Shown here: piece after piece, positions 22,712-33,619 of the stretch
Layout: each line of letters starts with the position of its first letter
How positions within the stretch are numbered: position 1 is the stretch's first letter
Assembly (NCBI RefSeq): GCF_052857255.1
Contig: NC_135497.1
Span: 182,814,204-182,878,203, forward strand
Direction of reading: 5' to 3'
Length of the DNA: 64,000 bases
Source of the DNA: Amblyomma americanum
Taxonomy: Eukaryota > Arthropoda > Arachnida > Ixodida > Ixodidae
The notes under the pieces: generated by a model
What the model was told of the DNA's origin: nothing
The model's input: only the letters and a program-made list of their open reading frames with translations
The model's database searches: none
Made by a program: the position numbers and the translations under genes

Positions 22712-24836
22712 AACCCCGGCAACGAAATGGCCCACTCTTGCTCGAGCGTATACGTCAACCGAGCGGGGCACTCAGTAGACCGGGGTAGCGCTAGGGACCG
22801 GCTCGTCACCTATCATGAAATAACCCTCCATTACAAGGAGCAGGCTCGTCTATCCCCCACCACACGTCTACCTCTCGAAAGAACAACAAACTACCTGGAC
22901 ACAGCTGCGGGCTCGCAGATTCCCTTCACCGGCTTTGTTAGCTCTTATCCGCCCCAGGCCAATACAGGCCCCAATGCTCTCTTTGTGGGTTTCCGAGAGC
23001 CAACTTTTACCACATTTTATATCTCTGCCGAGGATTCCAACCACATGGAACCTCACGTACAAAGAGGGATGGGAGATCATGGTCTCCAGCTCCGAACCAG
23101 CCTCACAAAGGCGGCTGGTAAAGTGGGCTGGAGCTGTCGCCGCACGTCATGGACTGTTGGCCACCACCCGGGATCAAGAGCCAGACCAACCCTAGGCAGT
23201 AACTCATCCATAAGGCTCATCAGTAACGTTTTCACCTACCTACCTGTGTGTTTTATTTTTTCCAGGATCCATGCAATATCCGTGGTTACTAAACTTTGTC
23301 CAAAAAGTGGATAATGTATCTATCTTATTGTAAAGGAAAAACGCATTTCTAATTTAGAAACTACGTACGGCAGTGTTCTGAAAACGCTTCAGGTCATCTG
23401 GTTTCATTATCGTTGTGGCATGCTGCAAAAGCTTCAGCCGCGACATACCCATTTGTCCAGCTTTAGGAGCAACCCAGTCGGAAGTAACCAAACATGCGAA
23501 CTTCACACCTGCAAACACAGCTTGACCGGCGTATCGAGTCCATGCATGCATCATGCAGTCCATGCAGTGCTGTACATATACGTAGGCTCTTTCTCTAATC
23601 AGGCAAGCGCGCTCTTCATGGCAGGAAGGAAGGATCTACGCTAGCATCAATGCTCTTGTGTAAAGAGGAATTCATGATCTTTCAAGTTGTGCATACAACT
23701 TTTTCCTCGCTTTCCCCGCAACGTCGTGTTGCAAAATAAAAATGAAATTCAATTCAGTATCGCACTAGGAAATATAAAAAAAAGCTGCGTCCTCGCTTGC
23801 AATAACTTTGAAATATATACGTCTTCTTTCTTCATGTTAATATTGACTGCTAAGAGAGCAATATTCACTACAGCTGCGTCCAACGTAAGACGCAGTTTCA
23901 ACTAGGAGTACGCCCGCCTCGTTCAATCAACACTGGCAACGGCGCTCAGGCTCTGACGTTGAAAACCGCTGATGGACATTGCATGTTGCAGTTAAAAGAA
24001 TGGCATTACGCAGCTGGCTGAGGGTCTCGTGTGCTTATATTGTTATGCACGCAGATGCTAGCTACCGTCGGCGCGCACGATAGTTCGCACTGTCACAGAA
24101 GTTAGTCAACATATTTATCCACTCAGCGCAAAATAACCGCTCGCTACCGCACCAGGTGAATATGCGTCCACTTCGAAATAAAATATCGATGATAATGCGC
24201 GATGCTTAAAGCGGCGCATTAAAACGACACCGGCACAGTTCGACTCTCGAACCCATTTTCCAGCGCCGATTCTTGCCGTCATCAAGCGAAGTTGAGGACG
24301 CGGTAGGATCAAGCTGTGGGCGCGGTGTTGCCAGATCAGTGTTGTAGGCGTTACCGAAAAAAAGTAACTAAATACTACTCGTTAAGCTAAAAAAAAAGGA
24401 GCGCGTTACCGACCTACGTTAGTTACAAAAAAAAAAGGAACGCTGTACTGTTTCGGGAAAAAGTACCGCACGTTATTTCGTCTTTATTTCATGGCCATAA
24501 ATTTTAGTTAGTGCGTCTTCGCTGCAAGAGCTGACGATACCAATTTAATAAAGTTCATATTTCACGTAACACTTCTGCCCAAACAACCCTAATTTAACAA
24601 GAATACTTTGCACAAATATGCAGGACTTTAGCAGCGTTTTAGTGACCTTATAGAGTCATGTGATCCAAAATAATGTGATCACTGTGTCAAGCTGACTGAA
24701 AAAAAAGATGAAAAAAAGAAATGTATATAGACTGGATTTTCTGTTTTTTGATTTGAAAATGAGTGGGTTGACTCTTGTACACCGTAACAAGTACCTAAGC
24801 AACGAGTTAATACTGACACTCAACCGTTAAACAGCC
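22712..24836. repeat. Direct repeat A, copy 2 (2.13 kb)
   Basis: This is the second copy of the block at 18757-20886, in the same orientation. Its left end begins exactly where the truncated LINE stops, with a short shared ggcaacgaa at the junction. Its right end continues into sequence (24837 on) that is not found after copy 1. Within it 22712-23315 repeats the LINE RNase H and C-terminal remnant, with one extra difference in frame that joins two reading frames into a 195-codon frame. Confidence 0.9.
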
Positions 24837-25356
24837 CACGATGCCAAGAAGAAGTGTATGGAAAAAAGCACAAAGCCACACAATGGACCTGTTCGAAGTC
24901 CCTACGGTTGACCGTGCAAATAGCCCACACCACTGCGTAAGCGCACAGCGACAAAGCTGTCGAGTTCTAGCACCTGTTCTGATGCGCCTGCTCCTTCAGC
25001 ACACTGCGCTCTTGGAGCACTTGTCTTCTAGTGAAAAAAAGCTAATAAATTCATAACCTGCTCACAATTTTCAATGCGATCACTCAGAATCACGACAATC
25101 CACGGCGACTCAGGTGGTCACCCTGGCGGTGTCGTCGCGAAGCCCGATGGCGTGTCTCCTTTCCAGCCTTCATCGAATTCAACAAAGCCAAGCCAAGTCG
25201 CCATCGGATTCAACAAAACATGGCGTCACGGCGAGGCCCCGTCACGTGAATTTTGACTTCGGATCGTTCCTGTGGTTTCGTTTGTGTAGGCATTGCTTGC
25301 AGACGTGCAGTTTCGACCTTTCTTTCCTCAATACCAACGCTCACATAGCTGAAAAA
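24837..25356. other. Upstream of the THAP ORF
   Basis: No repeat family was recognised. The stretch becomes CpG-rich after about 25075, which would suit a 5' untranslated region or promoter for the plus-strand ORF at 25357, but I see no defined promoter motif. Confidence 0.3.
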
Positions 25357-25590
25357 ATGGTGTTGTGCACTGCCTCAAACTGCAGTAACTTCACTGCAAC
25401 GGAATGTAACATGCTACGAGTGCCGTCAAGTAGCGAACGGCGCAAGTATGTATACTATACTACGCCGTTGCGATCCGCTGGCAGACTGCCTGCTACGAGC
25501 TCCACGGACAACCCTTGGCTTTGCTTCGAGCATTTTGTTGGTGGTAAACGTTTCAGAGCGTTGTGCAAGCTTGAGAATTTGGTTAAGTAG
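25357..25590 (+). CDS. THAP-type zinc-finger ORF (77 aa)
   Basis: The ATG at 25357 opens MVLCTASNCSNF and the frame ends at TAG 25588-25590. Cys4 and Cys9, then Cys56-x2-His59 in PWLCFEHF, give a C-x4-C-x46-C-x2-H pattern within the spacing of THAP DNA-binding domains (C2CH). Trp54 and a Pro-rich loop also fit. THAP domains occur in cellular DNA-binding proteins and at the N-terminus of P-element/THAP9-type transposases. Length equals the domain alone, so this is probably a first exon or a truncated piece: 'gaatttg|gttaag' just before the stop could be a weak donor. No transposase part follows in the same direction. Host gene and transposon remnant are both possible. Confidence 0.55.
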   Translation: MVLCTASNCSNFTATECNMLRVPSSSERRKYVYYTTPLRSAGRLPATSSTDNPWLCFEHFVGGKRFRALCKLENLVK

Positions 25591-26196
25591 GCTGTTTTCT
25601 CTCCTTGAGGAGCACCAATTTCTGTCTCGGACAACTTCGGCCACAGCCGGTCTCGCATGACGGCGGCAGAACCGCGCGGTCGTTGGTGTGCAGATATGTG
25701 CTATTCGGCCTCCGTCACTACAGCTCGACAAGATGTTAAAGGACAGAACGAGTTACTCCTCAGAAATTTGTGCTGGATGCGAGTTGCTGGAATTCAGAGC
25801 TAACACTTCAGGCCTATGCGATCACCACCGTCAGCTGCCGAAACGGCGACACCGGCCACGGCGGGGTCCCGTCGCCTGTGATTGCTGGTCGCAGTATATG
25901 TTTACGAGCACTTTTAGGAATTATTAATTGTTATATGAGAATATATTTGCTAACTTCATGCCCAAAGTGAAACACACATTTTCACCAGCAGACCAGTCGA
26001 CATGTGCACGCAGCAAGTATGGAAAAATTATAAGCGAGCTGTTACAGTTCCCCGTTTGTGTGGACCGGCATGTTGCAGTTATGCTTCTCCGTTTCCTGTG
26101 TGAGGAGAGGGAGGGTGACAGACAAGGTGATCGCATTACAAAGTGATAAGAATTATTCACCACCATTCTTTTCATACTCTGAGGCAGTAAGTTATG
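25591..26196 (+). other. Possible further exons, unrecognised
   Basis: Two short plus-strand frames, 25688-25927 (Cys-rich: ICAGCELLEF) and 25928-26146 (Lys/Arg-rich, PADQSTCARSKYGKIISELL), lie downstream of the THAP ORF. Neither matches a family I know. They might be downstream exons or chance. No firm splice sites tie them to the THAP frame. Confidence 0.2.
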
Positions 26197-26856
26197 AGCA
26201 CGGTAGAGCGTAAAAAAAAATCATGCTTCGGCTGTTCCAGCACACACAGAAGCTTGATCAGAGTTGTTTTCAGCACATAGGAGAATTGACATCCGAGACA
26301 AATGTTATGATATTGAACTGTCGCTGCGCAGCAAAGCATCATTTGAAAACTGTCTAGGTGCTCAACATGCATGTGAAGTAGATAAATGTCTGCGTCTATA
26401 GCTTACGTGTGATGCATTGCATGCTTGCATGTCGGAATATTGCACTGAATGGTTGACTTATTTAGAGAGACATTGGTGATTTCAAGAAGTGCAGAATGCT
26501 GCAAGGACGGCAGAGGCCGGTCTGGTGGTCATTGGGTCAATTATCCGCAAGAATAAAAAGTAATAAACATGCTATAAAATTGCTAGTTTTAAAAGGCCAA
26601 GGAACACATTGTGTTCACAGACATTCCAGATTTTTTGGTACCACGTGTCTTAGGGACGGTTTACCAAAGTCAGTTAACATACAAGCTATGCCGCAGTGCT
26701 CATGCCAAAACTCAAACTGGGTGGGAACGCCTTTGATTCAACATTGCAGAAGATTTGGTGAAAGGAACTTGTAGAAAATGCTGAAAACAACTCCGATCAA
26801 GCTTGTGTGTGTGCTGGGAACAGCCGAAGCATGATTTTTTTACACTCTACCATGCT
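26197..26856. mobile_element. Unclassified element with ~79-bp terminal inverted repeats
   Basis: Left 26197-26275 (agcacggtagag ... gttttcagca) and right 26779-26856 are inverted copies with about 90 percent identity. Both contain 'tcatgcttcggctgtt' in the reverse sense at the right. Several differences are CpG on one side and TpG or CpA on the other. The 500-bp interior has a 92-codon open frame (26496-26774) without a recognised domain. I could not define a target duplication, so the superfamily is open. It is probably a non-autonomous DNA transposon. Confidence 0.7.
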
Positions 26857-28299
26857 ATTTATTATAATTTACTATTTGTCGCTCAGATCTCCTGCATTAA
26901 ACTCATTTATTACGTGCTGTGCTTGATAAAATGTGCCTGCAAGAGTTCTTGCAAGACAACGGTTATATCAGATGTTATTACTCACATGACAAGAAGAGTT
27001 ACCAGTTAACAGCCGATGAACTTTCTCATTTTGCAGTTCAACAAACAGTAAAGCTGCCTAAGTGAAGAGTTACTTCTGCTTTTGGCTGCGGTCTGCTTTC
27101 TGTTTTGTCTTTATGCCTATGTTGTGGTGCCTGTAGCGTAGCTGTTGCATCAGGCTTTGATGCCTTCCTCTGATTTGAGGTTTTCATTAAGAAAAACTCA
27201 AAGCAAGCTCATTTTCTCCCTAGCTGCTTGTGTTGTTAGTTGTTACTAACCTACCTTACCTTGAACACTTTGCACACAATGCATAAGCTATATAATCCAC
27301 ATTTCTGTACATGTGTATCAGCAGCTGAGGTGCCTGCCATTGGGGATATCTGTCCGTACATTGGCTGGTGGTTCTTCTTCGACCAGGCTCCGAGCACTAA
27401 GTTCACCACTAAGTTCACGACAGCAAAATGGCTACAGGCTCTCCTCTGCCTTGATGGGAAGCCACATTGATTTACTTTCTGAAGCTAGTGAACATTGATC
27501 AAGAGATGCCGTATAACAAAGCATTTATTTTAGTACTTGTTTTCATCTACACAATGCAGCAACCAGCATTTGGGAAATCAAGCTCAGGAATTCTTAACAT
27601 TCAGAGCTGCGAGTTATATGTAAATGGCATGTAATGTCCCACACCACCATGCAGGCCATGAAATGCATTGCAGTGCATAACTACGCATGGTTAATTTTGT
27701 GTGTGAGAAGTTCTTATGCATGTGCCAAAGCCTCAGTAAATGGGTGCACCTCTCATTGCTGGAATAGATGTTATGTCACTTGCCTATACATGCCCTTGAC
27801 GCACATTTGTAGAGGTTTTTAGCCACAAAGTCTCGGCACATGCTCGGTGCAATTCGTACTGGCAGAAATAATACAGTAGGGCTGAAAATGCAACACATTT
27901 GTCATGCAGTTGCATTTCTGCATTATAGACAAACTGAAATTCAGTTGCTTGAGACAGTTGTTATGCATGCCAGCTTGTGCAGTAATTATTCCATAAGCCA
28001 TAGCAAATATTTGACAAAAGCAGTTGAGCTGGCAAGAACATTAATCGACAGCAAAACAGATTGTGCACCTTTGCTAAGGTCGTGAAGCATTAAGTACGGA
28101 CTTGTGGGAAGAGCTCAACACGCCGCATGTGCCAATTTTAGCGCAGAAAATAAAATGCGGTCTACCTTGCTTGCAGGCAACGACAGCTCCGTTGCTGCCG
28201 CATGGCAAGAAACCCTCCGATGAAGTGCTCGTGAAAGCTTTGTAAAGGCTATAAAATCACAAAATATTGTAACTTGCATGGTGTTACGTCTAGAAGTGA
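26857..28299. other. Unannotated AT-rich stretch
   Basis: Nothing recognisable was seen. Short open frames near 27240-27500 and 27840-28085 lack motifs. No SINE head or inverted repeat was found. Confidence 0.3.
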
Positions 28300-28482
28300 T
28301 ACATGGGCAATGAGGGACGCCATAGTGAAAGGCTTCAGATTAGTTTAGACGGGTTCTATCGCACAGCACACGGGTGTCTTTCGCATTTCGCCTCCTTCAA
28401 AACGCAGCCGCCACGTCCCAGATTTGACCCAGGTCCTCCGATTCGGCAGCCGACTGCCCTAACCACTAAGCCACTGCGGCTG
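28300..28482 (-). repeat. Ruka-like SINE, degraded
   Basis: The block contains 'gacgccatagtgaaaggct', 'cgcacagcacacgggtg' and a tRNA-like head at the right ('ccctaaccactaagccac'). The middle part, including 'gaccacctgggg', is deleted or diverged. Orientation is minus, as in the other Ruka-like copies. Confidence 0.7.
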
Positions 28483-29288
28483 GTGTAGAAAAAGCACCGC
28501 AAGTACTCAGAGGATTTGCATGATGCAAGCTCTTCGCCATCGCAGCCACTGTGCTACAATGTGCGCAGCAGTGTGCTCGTATGTAATGCTAGAGTACGGT
28601 TGCTGGTAGTCCATATATTCAGCGCCTGGTAGCGTGTAACCTCTCGAAAATATGTACCCTAACATATATTAGAGATCAATGTAGCAGCCTCATGATAATT
28701 GCAACATGATAATTGTGCATGATAATAGTAACAACAGGAAAACTTTTCAGTGAGTGAATGAAGCGTCTTAGACCTCTGCGCGAACAGACGACGCATGCCG
28801 AAACGATTGCACTTGCAACGCTTTTTCGCCAATAATTCATATACGGAACGTCGAGCGCGGACATAATAATGCACGTACAGTATCCTGATTGCTTCTACGG
28901 CTTCATGCGCGTGTATTAACGCATAAAGAGCCGAATTAAAGTTTGCAAGTTCTGCATTTCAAGCAAAGCGCTGTACACAAGCATCTAGCCGAACGACCTG
29001 GAAGTCGGAGTACCCAGCATGACTTGCGGCCCGTTCAGATTGGGCACCACCTATTACGTCACGCTCAACATAGCTGTTCACTGCAGATTCTAGAGACTGG
29101 ATAAGTTTAGTGTCTCTTTTTAGTGTCGCGGTGGAATTTGCGTGGACCAGGTTGCTCCCGAGCAACCTCACACGACTAATAAACCCAATAATACCTGCTA
29201 TTATGAAGACGCGTCTTTTATGGGTACCATCGAGTGTCAACACGCACACACACACATAGTGTGCGCAGGCAGGTTCTATAGCTCAATA
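28483..29288. other. Unannotated stretch with a short CA run
   Basis: No coding family was recognised. A (CA)n-like run lies at about 29240-29258, just before the (GA)n that ends the next LINE. A 98-codon minus-strand open frame (28959-29255) has no motif I recognise. Confidence 0.3.
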
Positions 29289-30400
29289 GCGAGAGAGAGA
29301 GAGAAGACTTTATTTACACCGGCATGGATCTCGGGGCAGGGGCTCAGCCAGGGAGGGTCTCCCCCTTGCTGGCCCTCTTGCATCGTGACCACAGAGAAGG
29401 TTTTGGAGTAAGCCTCCTCTACCAAGCGTATTACGATTTTTTGTACATCTGCATTTGGGCTGCGGATGTAGGACTCTCAGGCAACTTGATCAAGGGGATC
29501 AGTCTGTTTAGCTCCCGGAGATTCGGGGCATTGCCAGATTAGATGATTTTGACTCAGAGGTATGTTGCAGAGATTGCAAGCCTCTGGGTCACCTGTAAGC
29601 CCACTATGCAGAGTAACATAAGGGAAGAAGCGCTTGGCCTGAATTTTTCGCCAGGCCCTACATTCTGTTTGGGACCTATCTAGTGGTGGATAGATCTTTC
29701 GGCCTAGTCTGGGAGTCTCGGAGAGCTCCTTGTAGGTGATGAGGGGGTCTTTGTCTCAAGGTAGTGGGGTCTCTACGGCTGCTCGGGTGCATACATCTCG
29801 AGCGACGCAATGGGCAGCCTCATTGCCTGGTAGACCCTCATGAGCTTGAACCCAGATGACTGAAACCTCCCGGCTTAGCGGGTGCTTCCTCAGTAGACTG
29901 GCCGCCTGCTTGGAAATTAGGCCCGTGCCAAAGTTCCTAACAGCCGCCTTATTGTCTGTAGTACCGGTACATGCTAGCGCTATCACAGCCTCTTCAGCTA
30001 TTAAAGCGTTACGCATATTGACAGATCCAATTACCTTCTGGGAGTGGTTACCATCTACCACTGCTATGACCACGGCCACCTCTAGCCCACTGGCAGCATC
30101 GCAATAGGCTGGTTCCTCAGGAAGGTCTTTCATTAGTTTACTTTGAATAAATTTTGCTCTATGCCCCCTTCATTCCTTGTCATGAATCGGGTGCATATAT
30201 TCTTAGGAATTGGTGCAATTTTGAATAGTTTCCGCGTCTCAAGCTCCAGGGTATCAGCACAGGGGTGGCTCTTGTGACGGAAGCCATAGTTCTTGTAGTA
30301 TTTTTCGGGTGGAGTTGAGCCGCCAGGTCTGTTACATGTCTTATGTGGCATGCCATAATCCTATTATTAAAATCTGCCCTTGTATGCAAGTTTATGGGGG
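29289..30400 (-). pseudogene. I-superfamily LINE 3' part with RNase H
   Basis: The minus frame 30133-29756 encodes most of an RNase H domain: YCDAASG (catalytic D), LIAEEAVIALA (E), DNKAAVRNF (D, with the preceding residues altered) and VIWVQAHEGLPGNEAAHCVAR. Upstream, in other frames, LFKIAPIPKN and the N-terminal linker reach about 30400. Downstream comes a Cys-rich end (ACNLCNIPLSQNHLIWQC). The element finishes with AATAAA and a (CT)n tail, seen as (GA)n at 29289-29303. Stops and frameshifts make it inactive. It is a different family from the copies at 18 kb and 38 kb. Confidence 0.75.
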
Positions 30401-30734
30401 GTAATAAAACAACTTAATTTTTGACATGTTAAATGTATTGATACGTGCTAACTGCAATTTTTCTTAGGTGCCCCTTCAGTACTTTTTCTGGCCTGCAACT
30501 TAAGAAGAACCATGCATTGGATAGTACTGCAATACCTTCACCTAATTGCACTGGCAGCCTGATGCACCCCAATGCTCCTGCTCACATTTTGGTCCCAAGC
30601 TTCGATATAGTTTCATTTTTTTCTTGCAGAAAATATGGATTCTGGTTCTCGAGAAGCAGGTAGCGAGCTTCTGGGGCATGCTGTTACAGGATGGTATAGT
30701 TGCAGCTACGTATCTTATAATTTATTTCTCACTG

Positions 30735-30990
30735 TGCTCCAGTGTAGCCCTGTTGTTGAGGGTGCTTTCAGTATTCAGCATGAAGGCGGCTTCACATAAC
30801 TTGAGCAAGTCAAGTGCTGCCTTTGATGGGGATACAAGAGGTATGCTACCAGGCACAAAATACTTCACACATAACCAGCTGTTTTCAGGGAGGTTCACAT
30901 TGCTACCTGTGATGGCTGGAGCACAATCATGGCATGTTTTAAAGTTCTTCACCTGGCTAACTGCATGGGCACATATGTACAAAAGCCCTC
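30735..30990 (-). pseudogene. Possible P-element/THAP9-type transposase C-terminal fragment
   Basis: The minus frame reads YICAHAVSQVKNFKTCHDCAPAI, then LPENSWLCVKYF and LVSPSKAALDLLKLCEAAFMLN. The order 'GY..., C..C, L...K, L..PS......CE..F' is characteristic of the C-terminal region of P-element/THAP9-like transposases. No catalytic region adjoins it. The overlapping 163-codon plus-strand frame (30546-31037) looks like its shadow. The similarity is from memory of the family pattern and is moderate. Confidence 0.4.
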
Positions 30991-31109
30991 CACAACATCC
31001 TTATCCTTGCTCTGAATTAAAGACTATTTTATTTTAGTCATTGTTTTCATATTACATTATAAAGATATAGCTAGCATGCTTGCATATTTTTTTTAGGGGC
31101 GCTTCTGTT

Positions 31110-31606
31110 AAATGAGTCATAGACACCTAATTTTAGGTGCGTGTTTTATTCTTTCAAGTGATGCGCTATACAATGGAAAACATGGTTCACCATGTGGTAT
31201 TTGCCTAGGACCATTAAATAATATATAATTCAATTTCTTTTCTCATGCAACATGTTTCGGTTTCATCAACTGAAGGATGGCTGTGGAGCCATCGGAAGAA
31301 AAAAAGAATCGTGAGCAAGGTTGCTAGGCCGCAAAACTTCCATCCCGTACTTCAGAATACTGTGCAATGACACAACAAATACCCGATAGTGTTTTTTTTT
31401 CTCTGAATCTATGTCACGCTGATGCGCTAGCGATGGCGCAGACTTCAAGAGTGAGCATTTGCTCAAATTTTAAAATAGGATTAAAATATATTCTAGACCT
31501 CCCTTGAGTTTAATACTTGGCTCCAGTGGTCCTATTTGGTCCTCACATGCAAAGGAAACATAAGACAGCTTTGTAAAACCTTGTAATTTGGTATCTCTAC
31601 CCCTTT
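31110..31606. mobile_element. MITE related to the palindromic element at 59396
   Basis: The left part shares 'gacacctaattttaggtg', 'accatgtggtatttgcct' and 'atgtttcggttt' with 59396-59560. The right end, gtatctctaccccttt, is the inverted equivalent of the left terminus. The right arm is more diverged than in the 59 kb copy, so this looks like an older member. Confidence 0.55.
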
Positions 31607-33078
31607 AAAGGGAGTCTACTGTAGTAACAGTCAGCTGCCAATCCTAAGTTCTGTACTATATCGCTGTGAATTATTAGAATTTAGCTAACCAGCCTACTAT
31701 AGTTATCACATTCACTATTTTCACACGTCTTCCGCTACTCGCACTACTACGTTTTGCAAAGCCATTTTTGATGAGAATGCAGTTTTGTTACATATCTGCA
31801 AAGAAACCATTTTTTGCAACCAAAATTACATTAACACAGTGATTCCAAGAGGCAGCTTTCTTTGTGGTGCTATTTCCCTTAGAAAATGCTTACACCTATA
31901 ATTGATGCTTACAAATGCTTACAGATTTCACCTACAAAATGCTTACAGCTTTTTTTTATGCATGCAGTGTAATAAAAATGCTGTTAACCCTTTCCGACTC
32001 AGCGATTTGGAATCACAGACATATGCATGAGATGAGGAAGAAAACGCCAACTGTTTTTATGGCAAATCCAGCATTTATTTAGCTGTTTATATATATTAAA
32101 AATAAAAACCGTAGGCAAATAATATTTTGTAAGAAGGGAGTGCGAAAACTGCTTGCACTCTGCTGCCACCATTGATGGATACCACTGCCTCCCTTCGGCC
32201 GTATGGAAAAAATAAATTGGCTGCGGCTTAGCTCAGCTAACCCTGGTTATGCAAGCGAAAGCTTTGGTACCGCCCAGTTAAGCCTTGGTGTAACTGTGGT
32301 TAGCAACGAGCGAGGTGAAGGTACCGCTCTTCATTGGTTTCGGCTGCCTGTTTAGTGCATTTACGCTTCCTATCGATTGCTAAATCCCTTACACAGTTGG
32401 CAGTGTCGACCAGATGATCAGACTCGGCCTGATGCCTGCGAGTACCCACCTTTGAGGACGTTGGCTCCGGCTAACTTGCTTCGTCTGTAGCAAGACGCTG
32501 GATAGGGAGTGTGCAGCGGTCTGCAACGATGATAGCGCACATGGCTGCACCTGCTGCGAGGCACGTGGTACGTCACGTGGTTACTTAAGCAGCTCCGCTC
32601 CTGTTCAAGGTCATGTGTACAGACAACAGCGAAATGGGCGCAGCTAAGCTAGTAAAGCTTTCGATTTAAAAAATGGTGTTTGTTTTAGAGGTGGACTAGC
32701 AGGTGACGTTATTCCTTCAAAGTAAATTCTTTCGTAAAAACAAGTTAACGAGAGCTACAAGGGTTCGCAGAGATCAGTGATTCCAAATGGAATGATTGGA
32801 AGGTGTAGGCCCTAAAGTAGAACGTGCCTTGCAGTTGTGTTTGAGTTCTGTAACAGTTTGTGTTGTCTAAATGTCGCCTTTTCTGACATTTCTGCACCTT
32901 ATATATCAGGAGAAATGCTTTTTCCTCCAAAGCAGACATTCAGAACACGAGACCTTTAGAATGCAAGAGCTGCCCACCTCATGTGATGAGGTGTTGGACA
33001 TTGATTCACCAGATGCTGACCAAGCAGTCAGATGCTGACCAAGCAGTCGTTGCATGAACCCGACAAAAACAAGCAGAA
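31607..33078. other. AT-rich stretch with a possible piggyBac-type end
   Basis: At 31984 the sequence TTAACCCTTTCCGACTC looks like a piggyBac terminus (TTAA target plus CCCTTT), but I found no opposite end. Around 32233-32330 two similar blocks (each with 'ggtaccgc') form an imperfect short tandem repeat. The remainder shows no gene. Confidence 0.3.
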
Positions 33079-33336
33079 GAAGATGATGATGATGATGGAT
33101 TCTTATGGCGCAAGGGCATCTATGGCCAAAGAGCGCCATGGAACAAGGTATTTTTCAAATTCTCAAGGTGGGGTCGAAGACCCATTTCCCAAGCATTTCA
33201 CCCTAAATAAGCCGAGCACCAGACCAGGGGAAAGCTTGTACCCATTGTATCACCGGTGGGTACCCGGCGGCACTGGGGATCGAACACCGCAGCTCCCGCA
33301 TGCGAGGCGGATGCTCAACCACTTGGCCGCTGCGGT
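33079..33336 (-). mobile_element. Full-length SINE of the second tRNA-derived family
   Basis: On the minus strand a tRNA-like head ('agcggccaagtggttgag', B box 'gttcgatcccc') leads into the body with 'gtgaaatgcttgggaaatgg'. It ends in a (CATCAT)n-type tail, seen as (GAT)n at 33081-33097. Flanking direct repeats aacaagcagaa (33068-33078) and aacatgcagaa (33337-33347) are 10 of 11 identical. It is the most complete copy in the window; 8364-8460, 10253-10404 and 34666-34828 are truncated relatives. Confidence 0.85.
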
Positions 33337-33619
33337 AACATGCAGAACATGAAAGCGATGAACCTGAATGCAATTTCTGCCCTCACATGAAATTGAAAAC
33401 TGCAATATAATGAAAAACCAAGTGGTTGTGCAACGACTGCTCTAAAAATAAACGCCAAAAAACTCAACAGAAAAAAACCATTTTGACACAGCGTGGTAAA
33501 TGCTTACTATGACAGAATTTTAAAAATAATGCATAATGCAAACTCCGACAACAGGAAGCACCAGCTTTGCCTCCCTGATATGGTGAAAAAAATTCTGCCA
33601 TGATTCAATCTTTCAGAAT

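Noticed and set aside
18757..24836. Repeat A as long terminal repeats of an LTR retrotransposon
   Set aside because: The repeats do not start with TG or end with CA, the interior carries a LINE on the opposite strand, and no primer binding site, gag or integrase is present. The repeat itself begins in the middle of a LINE RNase H frame.
30546..31037. 163-codon plus-strand ORF as a gene
   Set aside because: It has no recognisable domain, and the minus strand of the same segment carries the transposase-like C..C and PS/CE motifs.
33250..33336. tRNA genes at the SINE heads (also 60680-60757, 57000-57040, 2080-2142)
   Set aside because: A and B box-like motifs are present, but the cloverleaf is incomplete and the sequence continues into SINE bodies with tails and target duplications.
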